Assembly (NCBI GenBank): GCA_031270845.1
Contig: JAISXF010000001.1
Location: forward strand, 1-37,567
DNA: 37,567 nt
Reading direction: 5' to 3'
Source of the DNA: Prevotellaceae bacterium
Lineage (GTDB): Bacteria; Bacteroidota; Bacteroidia; Bacteroidales; UBA932
Shown: piece by piece, positions 28,951 through 37,567 of the stretch
Numbering within the stretch: the first letter of the stretch is position 1
Layout of the letters: each line of letters opens with the position of its first letter
Translations under genes and position numbers: made by a program
Notes under the pieces: model-generated
Database searches by the model: none
The model's input: the letters and a program-made list of their open reading frames with translations, nothing else
What the model was told of the DNA's origin: nothing

Positions 28951-29276
28951 AAATCGGTGTGCGTATAAGCCGGATTCTGTCGTGTTCTACCATTTATCTA
29001 CTGCGGCCTACCCCCCGGCGTCGGGCGAGCCACCCTGCTAATGCCGGTGTACATGGCCTTGCAATCCAAGGGAACATACGGCTTGCGGCATCACTACCAC
29101 AACCGGTAAGCTCTTACCTCACCTTTTCACCCTTATCGCCTCGCGACGACGGTCGTTCTCTGTTATGCCTCCCTAACCTTACGGCTACCTGTGCTTTCCA
29201 CAGCATGGCGCTCTGTATTGTCCGGACTTTCCTCCCCAGCCTTGCGACCGGAGCGGTAGAACCGCACACCGATTTT
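28951..29276 (-). ncRNA. rnpB: RNase P RNA, bacterial type A-like
   Basis: Minus strand has GGGGAGGAAAGTCCGGAC and AGAATCCGGCTTA; terminal P1 stem AAAATCGGTGTGCG/CGCACACCGATTTT followed by a T-tract. Confidence 0.95.
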
Positions 29277-29281
29277 GGCTG

Positions 29282-29289
29282 CAAAGATA
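29282..29289 (-). promoter_or_regulatory. -7 box for rnpB
   Basis: CAAAGATA on + is TATCTTTG on -, immediately upstream of the inferred RNA 5' end. Confidence 0.6.
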
Positions 29290-29298
29290 CTATTTAAG

Positions 29299-29329
29299 TT
29301 TGAAAGTTGAATGATTATATGTAACTTTG
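29299..29329 (+). promoter_or_regulatory. Bacteroidetes sigma promoter for cutC (TTTG-N19-TAACTTTG)
   Basis: TTTG 29299-29302, 19-nt spacer, TAACTTTG 29322-29329, ATG at 29353. Confidence 0.7.
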
Positions 29330-29352
29330 TAACCGCATATAAACAAAAAAAG

Positions 29353-30069
29353 ATGTTACAACCAATAAAAAACGATAAACGGCAGCTCGAAATCTGCACT
29401 TACTCCGTAGCGGGCTGCATCGCGGCTCAAAGAGGCGGCGCCACGCGTGTTGAGCTATGCGCCGGCAGGCACGAAGGCGGCACGACGCCAAGCTACGGCA
29501 CTATCATCTCTGCCCGAAAATATATCGACATCGACCTGCATGTGATGATTTGCCCGAGAGGCGGCAATTTTGTATATACCAGGCAGGAATTGCAAGTTAT
29601 GAGCGACGATATTCAACTGGCGAAGCAATGCGGCGTCAATGGCATCGTCATTGGCTGCCTCACGGCGGAGGGCGACGTGGATATGAACGCCTGCCGTCAG
29701 CTGATACGGGAAGCCTCCCAGATGTCGGTAACTTTTCATCGCGCCTTCGACGAGTGTCGCGAGCCGGAAAAGGCGCTGAAGGATATTATTGCTCTGGGAT
29801 GCCACAGGCTATTAACTTCGGGGCAGCGCCCGGCGGCCGAAGAAGGAATCCCGCTGCTGCGGGAGCTGGTAGAGCAGGCGAAGGATAAAAACGGATATCC
29901 GCGCATTATCGTCATGCCCGGAAGCGGTATAACACCCGGCAACATTGCCGAAATTGCCCGAATGACCGGTGCGCAAGAATTCCATACCTCGGCACGGGCT
30001 ACGCCCGAAGGTGATGCACATGCCGACATAATAGCCCAATGCATAAGAGAATTGAATTTTTTATATTGA
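29353..30069 (+). CDS. cutC: CutC family protein (copper homeostasis protein CutC)
   Basis: LEICTYSVAGCIAAQRGGATRVELCAGRHEGGTTPSYG; VMICPRGGNFVYT; MPGSGITPGNI. Confidence 0.94.
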   Translation: MLQPIKNDKRQLEICTYSVAGCIAAQRGGATRVELCAGRHEGGTTPSYGTIISARKYIDIDLHVMICPRGGNFVYTRQELQVMSDDIQLAKQCGVNGIVIGCLTAEGDVDMNACRQLIREASQMSVTFHRAFDECREPEKALKDIIALGCHRLLTSGQRPAAEEGIPLLRELVEQAKDKNGYPRIIVMPGSGITPGNIAEIARMTGAQEFHTSARATPEGDAHADIIAQCIRELNFLY

Positions 30070-30140
30070 ATATTTTATCTTTTAATATTTAATATAAAAA
30101 ATTATTATTGATGATTACCCATTAACTACATCCTATTATT

Positions 30141-32897
30141 ATGTTACGTCGTACTGATTTTTATCTTTTGGCCGGAACGGCGCTGTGTGCGTTAGTCGTT
30201 GCCTGCGGAGTGTACCTGTTGTGCAAAAAGCCCGACGACCGCCTGTTTATTGCCGACGATAATGTCCGCAACATGGTGGAAGAGGCGTATATAAAACGCT
30301 ATGGGGGAAAACACAGCGAGCTTCCATACCCTGTTACTTTTCATGCCGGCAAGTCGATGAGCGAGGAGGAGGCAGGGGCAATGGTATTCCTTTATACATT
30401 CATGCCTGCGTGCGATGTGGCGGAGCATAGTCCCGATTTTTTCCTGCAAAATGTACGTGCATCATTTGCGGCGCGCCGTGCAATGCGGTGGGGTAGAACG
30501 GTTCCCGACGAGCTGTTTCGTCATTTTGTCCTGCCCGTGCGGGTAAACAACGAGGCGCTGGATTCATCGCGCAGCGTCTTTTATGCGGAGCTGAAGCCGC
30601 GAGTAGCAGGACTTTCGATGCGCAAGGCGGCGCTGGAGGTGAATCATTGGTGCCATGAAAAAGTAAGCTATGCGCCGTCGGATAGCCGGACGAGCGCGCC
30701 ACTGGCTACGTTGCGGTCGGCGACGGGGCGTTGCGGAGAGGAATCGACATTTGCAGTGGCGGCGATGCGGGCTGTGGGAATCCCTGCCCGACAGGTTTAT
30801 ACGCCCCGCTGGGCGCATACCGACGACAACCATGCGTGGATTGAGGTCTGGATTGACGGGCAGTGGCACTATATGGGTGCGTGCGAGCCGGAACCGGTGC
30901 TGGACATGGGCTGGTTCGATGCGCCGGCGAAACGCGCGATGCTGGTGCATACCAAAGTATTTGGGTCTTATGCTGGAAACGACGAGATAATCTCCTCTAC
31001 GCCATGTTATACCGAAATAAATGTTACCAGCCGGTATGCGCCGGTGAAACGCGCCGCCGTTACCGTCCTTGACTCCGTCGGGCAGGCGGCTGCCGGTGCG
31101 GAGATTGACTTCTGCGTGTATAATTATGCTGAATTTTATCCGGTTGCGACCCGCACAGCCGACCTCGCCGGCATCGCGACCCTCACCATCGGTTTGGGGG
31201 ATGCGCTGGTGCGGGCGCGCAGCGGAACACGCTTCGGCTTTGCCATCCTTGCAGCGGAGGATGAGCATGTAACTGTCGATTTATCAATGCAGGAGGGCAG
31301 CGAGGCGGTGTTCGATTTTACGGTTACGCCGCCTGTAGAAGTGCCGGTAACGACGCATTTAACAGAGACACAGCGCAAGCAGAACGACCTGCGGAAAGAA
31401 AAAGGAGACGCCCTGCGCAAGCAGTATGAAGCGACGTTTTATACGGAAACACAATCGAATACGCTGGCCGACGAGCTGGCGCTTGATCGAGCCGAAGTGT
31501 GGAAGTACATGCGCGCGGCGCGGGGTAATTTTTCAGAAATAGCGCGGTTTATGCGCATGGCGACGCCCGAAGAACGCCCCTGGACATTGAAGTTGCTGGC
31601 GACGATTTCAGAAAAAGACCTGCGTGATGCGGCAGCGGCTACCCTGTATGAAGATTTTCATTTCACCCTGTCGCGTACTGAGTTCCCGACCGATACGGCG
31701 CTCTTTGTCCGCTATGTACTCAATCCGCGCATAGCGAATGAGCCGCTATCGGCCTGTCGTTCGCTGTTTTCCTCTATTATTTTTGACAATAACACAAAAG
31801 ACCCCGACCCAAACGAGGCGCTGCACCGGTTTTCTTCGGCGTTTCATCGCGACGACACCTACAATCCGCAGCATATACCCGTCAGTATTGGCAAGACAGT
31901 GAGCACGAAGCGCGGTGATGCGTACTCGCTGACAATTACCGCTGTCGGATTCCTCCGTACGCTGGGGGTGCCGGCGCGGATAGCGGCATCAGGGCATTGC
32001 GGGGAGTACTTTTATAAGGGGCAATGGTATTCATTTTCAATGAATACGAACGATCCCTCGAAGCCCCATAAGGCAACGCCGGTGCATAGCGCAGTGGGCG
32101 GGCAGCAAGGGTATTTGCGGCTGACCTTCACGGCGGACAAGGCGCTGAAAACGCCAAGATATGAGACCCATTACACGCTCTCGGAATATGCCGGCGGCCG
32201 CTTCCCGGCGGTGGGCATCGACGCGCACGGCACGGTTTTCGGCGAGACAAATCTGATTGGTAAAACCGTTGCCATCAATAACGGTTACTGGTTGCTGACC
32301 ACCGGAAGGCGTATGGCAGACGGCTCTGTTACAGGCAGGATGACGTTTTTCAATATCGCCGAAAGGGAGACTGTCTCCCTGCCGCTGGTGGTGCCTGAAA
32401 ATAATAACGGCCTGCAAGTCATCGGGAATATCGACGCGGAAGCGAAGTACAGGACGGCCACCCATGCCGATGGTACTATTCTGCAAACTGTCGGCAGGGG
32501 ATATTTCGTGCTGGCGCTGCTCGACGGCGAAACCGAGCCGACCGTCCATGCCCTGCATGCCCTTGAAACCGTTGCCGGGGAGCTTGAACAGTGGGGTCGG
32601 CCGTTCCTGATGCTGTTCGCGAACAGCACACAGCTGCAGGCATTTGAGGCGGCAAAATACCCGCGTCTGCCATCGGCTGCGGCCTTTGGTTACGACGCCG
32701 GCGGGAGCATCCAGCGCATGCTGGAATCGTCACTCGAAATTTTATCCGGCGATAAGCCGGTATTCATCATCGCCGATTCATTCGGTCGGGTGGTGTATGT
32801 GTCGCAGGGATACCGCATTGGGCTCGGCGAGGCGCTCCTCGACCACCTCCCTGATACCCCCTCCAAAGGAACGGCGGCAGATGCACAGCAGGGATAA
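30141..32897 (+). CDS. Membrane-anchored transglutaminase-like protein
   Basis: N-terminal TM; GRCGEESTFAVAAMRAVGIPARQVYTPRWAHTDDNHAWIEVWIDGQWHYMG (Cys-His-Asp core). Confidence 0.85.
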   Translation: MLRRTDFYLLAGTALCALVVACGVYLLCKKPDDRLFIADDNVRNMVEEAYIKRYGGKHSELPYPVTFHAGKSMSEEEAGAMVFLYTFMPACDVAEHSPDFFLQNVRASFAARRAMRWGRTVPDELFRHFVLPVRVNNEALDSSRSVFYAELKPRVAGLSMRKAALEVNHWCHEKVSYAPSDSRTSAPLATLRSATGRCGEESTFAVAAMRAVGIPARQVYTPRWAHTDDNHAWIEVWIDGQWHYMGACEPEPVLDMGWFDAPAKRAMLVHTKVFGSYAGNDEIISSTPCYTEINVTSRYAPVKRAAVTVLDSVGQAAAGAEIDFCVYNYAEFYPVATRTADLAGIATLTIGLGDALVRARSGTRFGFAILAAEDEHVTVDLSMQEGSEAVFDFTVTPPVEVPVTTHLTETQRKQNDLRKEKGDALRKQYEATFYTETQSNTLADELALDRAEVWKYMRAARGNFSEIARFMRMATPEERPWTLKLLATISEKDLRDAAAATLYEDFHFTLSRTEFPTDTALFVRYVLNPRIANEPLSACRSLFSSIIFDNNTKDPDPNEALHRFSSAFHRDDTYNPQHIPVSIGKTVSTKRGDAYSLTITAVGFLRTLGVPARIAASGHCGEYFYKGQWYSFSMNTNDPSKPHKATPVHSAVGGQQGYLRLTFTADKALKTPRYETHYTLSEYAGGRFPAVGIDAHGTVFGETNLIGKTVAINNGYWLLTTGRRMADGSVTGRMTFFNIAERETVSLPLVVPENNNGLQVIGNIDAEAKYRTATHADGTILQTVGRGYFVLALLDGETEPTVHALHALETVAGELEQWGRPFLMLFANSTQLQAFEAAKYPRLPSAAAFGYDAGGSIQRMLESSLEILSGDKPVFIIADSFGRVVYVSQGYRIGLGEALLDHLPDTPSKGTAADAQQG

Positions 32898-32930
32898 TAT
32901 GCAATTTTTAATTATAACAAAATCAACAGT

Positions 32931-33806
32931 ATGGTAAAATCAATGACAGGTTACGGGAAGGCCGAACGTGCCGTGGAAAAGAAAAAAATAAAAGTCGAGC
33001 TGCGGTCGCTCAACAGTAAGGCGCTTGATATAACATTCAAGATGCCTGCACATTATCGTGAAAAGGAAAACGCATTGCGCACCTCTCTGACGCGCGTCGT
33101 GCAACGCGGTAAGGTGGAAGTCCTGATAACACTCGCCGACGAGGACGCGGAGGCGCCGGCAACGCTGAACAGACAACGGTTTGTGGCGTATTACAGACAG
33201 ATTGATTCACTGCTTCAGAGCATTGGGTCGTCGGCAAAAAAAGAGCGGGTGGCGCAAGTCATCCTGCGATTGCCCGAAGTGATGGATACGTCGTCCACAG
33301 AAGTGCCTGATACGGAGTGGGACACATTGTTGCTCTGCCTGCAGGAGGCGCTCACCGACTTCGACCGTTTTCGGGAGGACGAGGGGCGTGCGCTGCTTGC
33401 CGACATCCAAATGCGGGTTGACCGGATAGTGGATCTGCTCGCGAGCGTCAGTAAGTTTGAGCAGCAACGCATTGAGAGCGTCAGGCAGCGCATCGGGGGG
33501 CTGCTGACAACCATCGGGCAGCCGTCATACGACAAAAACCGGTTCGAGCAGGAACTGCTGTATTACCTTGAAAAAATTGACATTACGGAAGAGAAGATAC
33601 GCCTCGTTCAACACTGCAAATATTTTATGCAAACGATTGAGGAGGGCGCGGGCGTCGGACGGAAATTGGGGTTTATCGCGCAAGAGATGGGGCGTGAAAT
33701 AAACACCCTCGGCTCAAAAGCCAATCAGGTTGACATCCAGAAATTGGTGGTGCAGATGAAGGACGAGTTAGAGAAGATGAAGGAACAAATTTTAAACGTT
33801 CTATGA
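32931..33806 (+). CDS. YicC family endoribonuclease-like protein
   Basis: MVKSMTGYGKAE...ELRSLNSKALDI; C-terminal AQEMGREINTLGSKANQVDIQKLVVQMKDELEKMKEQILNVL. Confidence 0.95.
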   Translation: MVKSMTGYGKAERAVEKKKIKVELRSLNSKALDITFKMPAHYREKENALRTSLTRVVQRGKVEVLITLADEDAEAPATLNRQRFVAYYRQIDSLLQSIGSSAKKERVAQVILRLPEVMDTSSTEVPDTEWDTLLLCLQEALTDFDRFREDEGRALLADIQMRVDRIVDLLASVSKFEQQRIESVRQRIGGLLTTIGQPSYDKNRFEQELLYYLEKIDITEEKIRLVQHCKYFMQTIEEGAGVGRKLGFIAQEMGREINTLGSKANQVDIQKLVVQMKDELEKMKEQILNVL

Positions 33807-34561
33807 CGACGGCAGACATCAAACAGATAAAATCATTAGGCCAGAAGAAGTCCCGCGACGCGGCGCATCTTTTTACAGTAGAAGGCGATAAGATGATTCA
33901 CGAGCTGCTTGAGTCGGCATTTGAAATCCGCCGGCTGGTGGTTACCAAACCGCTTACATGGGGCGGAAAGCAGGCGGCGGCGGAGGTCGTTAACGAGGCC
34001 ACAATGAAGCGCCTGAGCCATCTCACGACGCCGACATCGGCGCTGGCGGTAGTCGCGCAGCCGGTGCGGGCGCCGTACCCTGCGATTGGCAACAACGAGC
34101 TGGCGCTGGCGTTAGACCATATTCAAGACCCCGGCAACCTCGGAACGATTATTCGCACAGCCGACTGGTTCGGCATTCGCCACGTCGTATGCTCGCCCGA
34201 CACGGTCGATTGCTACAGCCCGAAGGTGGTGCAGGCGACGATGGGCGCGATATTCCGCGTGCCTGTGTATTACACCGCGCTGCCCGATTTTTTACGGAAA
34301 ACCGCGCAGCAGATGCCCGTATATGGGGCTTTTTTAGACGGCGCCAATGTTTACCGTACGCCGCTGACAACCGGCGGAGTTATTGTCATCGGCAACGAAA
34401 GCAAGGGCATTTCGGCGGCGGTGGCCGACGCGGTGCGGCATCGGCTGCTGATACCGTCGTTTCCCGAAGGGAGCCGGGCGTCGGAGTCACTGAATGCAGC
34501 AGTGAGCGCCGCCATTATATGTGCCGCTTTCAGGAACAGATTTTTGACAATAGACTTTTAG
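33803..34561 (+). CDS. SpoU/TrmH-family RNA methyltransferase
   Basis: DHIQDPGNLGTIIRTADWFGI; VIVIGNESKGIS; IPSFPEGSRASESLNAAVSAAIICAAFRNR; overlaps the yicC stop by ATGA. Confidence 0.93.
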   Translation: MTTADIKQIKSLGQKKSRDAAHLFTVEGDKMIHELLESAFEIRRLVVTKPLTWGGKQAAAEVVNEATMKRLSHLTTPTSALAVVAQPVRAPYPAIGNNELALALDHIQDPGNLGTIIRTADWFGIRHVVCSPDTVDCYSPKVVQATMGAIFRVPVYYTALPDFLRKTAQQMPVYGAFLDGANVYRTPLTTGGVIVIGNESKGISAAVADAVRHRLLIPSFPEGSRASESLNAAVSAAIICAAFRNRFLTIDF

Positions 34562-34789
34562 ACATTAGACAGATGCAACGATTTTTAGACAATAGACTTT
34601 TAGACATTAGACAGATGCAAAAATTTTTAGACAATAGACTTTTAGACATTAGACAGATGCAACGATTTTTTGACAATAGACTTTTAGACGTTAGACAGAT
34701 GCAACGATTTTTAGACAATAGACTTTTAGACATTAGACAGATGCAAAGATTTTTAGACAATAGACTTTTAGACATTAGACAGATGCAAC
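34539..34789. repeat. Array D: six tandem repeats of 42 bp (first copy 41 bp)
   Basis: GATTTTTAGACAATAGACTTTTAGACATTAGACAGATGCAAC; units start at 34539, 34580, 34622, 34664, 34706 and 34748; the first overlaps the trmH-like stop. Confidence 0.98.
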
Positions 34790-34800
34790 GATATTTATTC

Positions 34801-35020
34801 AATCCCCCGCTTCGGCTTTGGCGTCGAAAAGTTCGGGACGCCAGCCGAAAATTCGGACGGCGTGTTGCAAAGTTCGACACGCCAGCCGAATTTTCGGCTG
34901 GCGTGTCGAAAAGTTCGGCAAACGAGCCGAAAATTCGGACGGCATGTCGAAAAACGCACCATACGAGCCGAAAATTCGGCTGGCGCGTTGCAAACTTCAA
35001 CAGTCGAGCCGAAGCGGGGG
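34801..35020. repeat. Array E: ~4-5 copies of a 41-bp palindrome-containing repeat, bounded by inverted repeats
   Basis: Units at ~34820, 34861, 34902, 34943 and 34984; core CCAGCCGAAWWTTCGGCTGG; flanks CCCCCGCTTCGGCT (34804-34817) and exact reverse complement AGCCGAAGCGGGGG (35007-35020). Confidence 0.93.
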
Positions 35021-35117
35021 AATTGATAACGCCGGCAGCAGGATGAAACCAACCGCAGGATGAAACGATGAAACAAATTACAGAATAAAAATATAACAGG
35101 TTAAATTATATAAAACA

Positions 35118-36077
35118 ATGAACAGGATTAAAGCTATTTATTTCAGTTATCTTACCGCAGAAATACACGGTAGTTTTCTGGTCGGTTTCCGCGAACTGCT
35201 CGATGCGTCGCCGGAAATCAAAAGCTTGATTGTCGAACTGTATCCGTCGTTTGTCGAACGGTTAGACAGGGAAATCGAGCTGATTCGTGTGATGAAAATG
35301 AGCGAATACACAAAGTATATCGCGGAAGCCGACAAGCGTATCGACCGCTGCTTCACGGGCATAAATAAGGTTGTGTCGGCAGCGTTGCACCACTTCAACC
35401 CGCTAATGATAGACGCCGCACGCAGTATCGACGCGTTTTGCAGAAGCCACGGAGATGCTCGCCGGAAAAGCTACATGGGTACGCTTCTGACAGCAAACAT
35501 GATTATCGAGAAGCTTCGCAGTCCGCAATATGCAGAAAAGGCCGAACTAATAGGCCTCACGCCATGGGTTGCCGAACTTGCCGACGCATCGGCCGTCTTC
35601 GACGTATTGATTCAGGAACGTATGACCGAGTCGGCTAACAAGCCGAAGGGGCGTCTCCGCGATGTCCGCAAGGACACTGAGGCAGTCTATTCTAAAATTA
35701 TCGATTACATCAACGCGGCGGCGATAGTCGGCAGTAATCCTGCCGTGTTCGACGATTTTATCAACCGCGTCAATACCAATATCGGTTATACCCACGAGCA
35801 ACACTACCGCGGCGCCCGTAAAGATATAGGTGCGGCAGGCGCGCTGACGGTGGAAATGATACCGCCGCAGCCGTTTACAGGAAACCCCGTAACGGTTGTT
35901 CCGTCGGTCAACTACCGGCACGCGACCGCCGACGGAGACACCCTCACCCCACTTTTTTTGGGGCAGGACTTCACGGTCGCGTTCCGTAACAACACAAGCC
36001 CCGGCACCGCCGCCATTATCATCAGCGGTAAGGGCAAGTACAGCGGGAAAAAAATTGTTACCTTTACGATAAAATAA
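35118..36077 (+). CDS. DUF6261-like protein, paralog 2, with C-terminal Ig-like module
   Basis: VRKDTEAVYSKIIDYINA..., then PFTGNPVTVVPSV...LGQDFTVAFRNNTSPGTAAIIISGKGKYSGKKIVTFTIK, parallel to 10184..11119. Confidence 0.75.
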   Translation: MNRIKAIYFSYLTAEIHGSFLVGFRELLDASPEIKSLIVELYPSFVERLDREIELIRVMKMSEYTKYIAEADKRIDRCFTGINKVVSAALHHFNPLMIDAARSIDAFCRSHGDARRKSYMGTLLTANMIIEKLRSPQYAEKAELIGLTPWVAELADASAVFDVLIQERMTESANKPKGRLRDVRKDTEAVYSKIIDYINAAAIVGSNPAVFDDFINRVNTNIGYTHEQHYRGARKDIGAAGALTVEMIPPQPFTGNPVTVVPSVNYRHATADGDTLTPLFLGQDFTVAFRNNTSPGTAAIIISGKGKYSGKKIVTFTIK

Positions 36078-36087
36078 TGTGCGGCGA

Positions 36088-36119
36088 TTTGTATCCCCAG
36101 AGAATTTTATGTACTTTTG
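36088..36119 (+). promoter_or_regulatory. Promoter TTTG-N20-TACTTTTG
   Basis: TTTG 36088-36091 and TACTTTTG 36112-36119 upstream of the metalloprotease ORF. Confidence 0.5.
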
Positions 36120-36211
36120 TGTGAAATTTGTCCACAGTATATGTCATTTTATAAAAAGAAAAAAACGTCAATATAATGCATCCCGTATTTTTTATTCAAA
36201 AAAAAGTTTTT

Positions 36212-37567
36212 ATGAAAAACCGCCTTTTACATTTCATGTATCATTTTACGGCACGTCCCGCCCTGTGCCTGCTTTGCCTGTTGATGGCTACGGGCTTCGA
36301 TGCCGGCCGCGCGCCGCGAAGCCTCAATATTAATCACGAGTCCTCCCTTCGGGGGTTCCTTGCCGAAAAGAACGGCACGCTGTCGAAGGGGCTGTTTCCG
36401 CCTGAGGCCATCGCCTGCAGGCGGTTTGAACATAACCGTCAGCTTGCCGAGATAGGCGCCGCCGACAAGGGCCGGCTCCTGCTGCTCGATTTGTTTGACG
36501 ATGCGCAATACAGCGCCGTTATTGATAATGTAACGGTTTCGTTCGACGGCGTGCGTGGCATTACGGCCAAAATCGTCGATGACGAGACGGCATACTGCTT
36601 TATATCGTTGTCGGACGCCGGTTTATCGATGTCGATTGACATCCCGCGACGCGATGAGCAATATCTCGTCAGCACTAAAGACGGGGTCAGTTATCTTGCC
36701 AAAATCCGCCTCTCGGACATGCGCAAGTATGATCTTTCCTGTACCGATGCCGATGAGCATCACCATGATGACCATGCCGATAGCGGTCATTACGACGCGC
36801 CTCCCGGCGCCCTGGAAGCCGATGCCGACGACTGCACATTCCCCCCCGACACGCTGACCGATGCTGTAACAATCAACCTGTTGTTTGTTTACACCGAGGC
36901 AGCCGAGCAGTATGCGGCGGCACATTATACGAGCATCGACAATGTCATCGACCAGGCGATGTTGCGGTCGAACACCGTAATGGCTAACTCGCTGACAAAT
37001 GTTACATTCACCCTCGCCTACAAGCATAAGACCGATTATACGGAAGTCGATTCGGATGCCGACCTGGAGCGTATAACCGACCCCGGCGACGGGTACATGG
37101 ACGAGGTGCATGCCCTTCGGAAAGAATACCGTGCCGACCTGGTGGTGTTCATGCCTCTCGTCGATTTTACCGGCGGGGTCGCGTGGCTGCTCAATGCGTA
37201 TATCCCGGGAAACGGCAGGCCAACCTACGGCTTCGCGCTCTCTCGCGTACAGCAGTCGTCGTGGACTTACACGGTCGTACATGAAATCGGCCATAACATG
37301 GGCTGCGGCCACCACTGGCGACAGCAAATCGCCCCCGGCCCCGGCCTGTTCGACTACTCGTCGGGCTATCGCGGACAAAACGCGGCGGCGGCGTGGTACT
37401 CTACCGTGATGACCTACGAAGCCGGGAGCAACTTCCCCGACGGGAATACGGCTCCCCGCATCGCCTTCTTCTCCGACCCTGACATCGTGCATGATGGCGT
37501 CGTTATCGGCCGCGCCGACTCGGCCAACAATGCCCTCACGATACGTCAATCGAAGCACGCCGTGGCA
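36212..37567 (+). CDS. Secreted metzincin zinc metalloprotease (3'-partial, runs off right edge)
   Basis: Hand-translated open frame from ATG 36212 to the window end; N-terminal hydrophobic segment; HEIGHNMGCGHH (HExxHxxGxxH) at ~37280. Absent from the ORF track because no stop is present. Confidence 0.88.
   Translation, partial: MKNRLLHFMYHFTARPALCLLCLLMATGFDAGRAPRSLNINHESSLRGFLAEKNGTLSKGLFPPEAIACRRFEHNRQLAEIGAADKGRLLLLDLFDDAQYSAVIDNVTVSFDGVRGITAKIVDDETAYCFISLSDAGLSMSIDIPRRDEQYLVSTKDGVSYLAKIRLSDMRKYDLSCTDADEHHHDDHADSGHYDAPPGALEADADDCTFPPDTLTDAVTINLLFVYTEAAEQYAAAHYTSIDNVIDQAMLRSNTVMANSLTNVTFTLAYKHKTDYTEVDSDADLERITDPGDGYMDEVHALRKEYRADLVVFMPLVDFTGGVAWLLNAYIPGNGRPTYGFALSRVQQSSWTYTVVHEIGHNMGCGHHWRQQIAPGPGLFDYSSGYRGQNAAAAWYSTVMTYEAGSNFPDGNTAPRIAFFSDPDIVHDGVVIGRADSANNALTIRQSKHAVA

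Noticed and set aside
28959-29297. 112-aa plus-strand ORF
   Set aside because: Overlaps the RNase P RNA gene, which is well supported by sequence and the P1 stem.
34189-35046. 285-aa plus-strand ORF through arrays D and E
   Set aside because: Its first part overlaps the methyltransferase in another frame and the rest is repeat DNA; the 42-bp period keeps several frames open on both strands.
36623-37558. 311-aa minus-strand ORF at the right edge
   Set aside because: Antisense to the HEIGHNMGCGHH metalloprotease, which is clearly the real gene although it is missing from the ORF track.

Overview
This is a Bacteroidetes (Bacteroidales-like) chromosomal window. The lineage call rests on TAnnTTTG-type promoter boxes, a CarA with GICMGNQ, and OmpA/PD40 and DUF5723-like proteins. 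The backbone is mostly ordinary: the 3' part of a type III restriction (Res) gene, recQ, prmC, a PD40-OmpA protein with a secreted partner, a SulP transporter, a TPR membrane protein, carA, thiN, pheT, a UbiA-family prenyltransferase, ptb-buk, an outer-membrane/lipoprotein pair, a UPF0316 protein, tRNA-Arg(CCG), rnpB, cutC, a transglutaminase-like protein, yicC, a SpoU/TrmH methylase, and a metzincin protease running off the right edge. The unusual signal lies between the genes. Intergenic and 3'-gene-end tandem repeats recur, with unit lengths of mostly 7, 21 or 42 bp (13x21, 7x42, 6x42, ~4x21, 7-mers), plus one 41-bp palindromic array. Several are bounded by perfect inverted repeats. One array runs into the 3' end of the trmH-like CDS. 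Two of them sit directly upstream of two paralogous DUF6261-like genes that both end in an Ig-like 'GKGKY...VTFxI' module. I regard the repeat-array plus DUF6261-like gene pairing as the best candidate for an undescribed element. Its function is unknown and everything functional said about it here is inference. No database searches were run.
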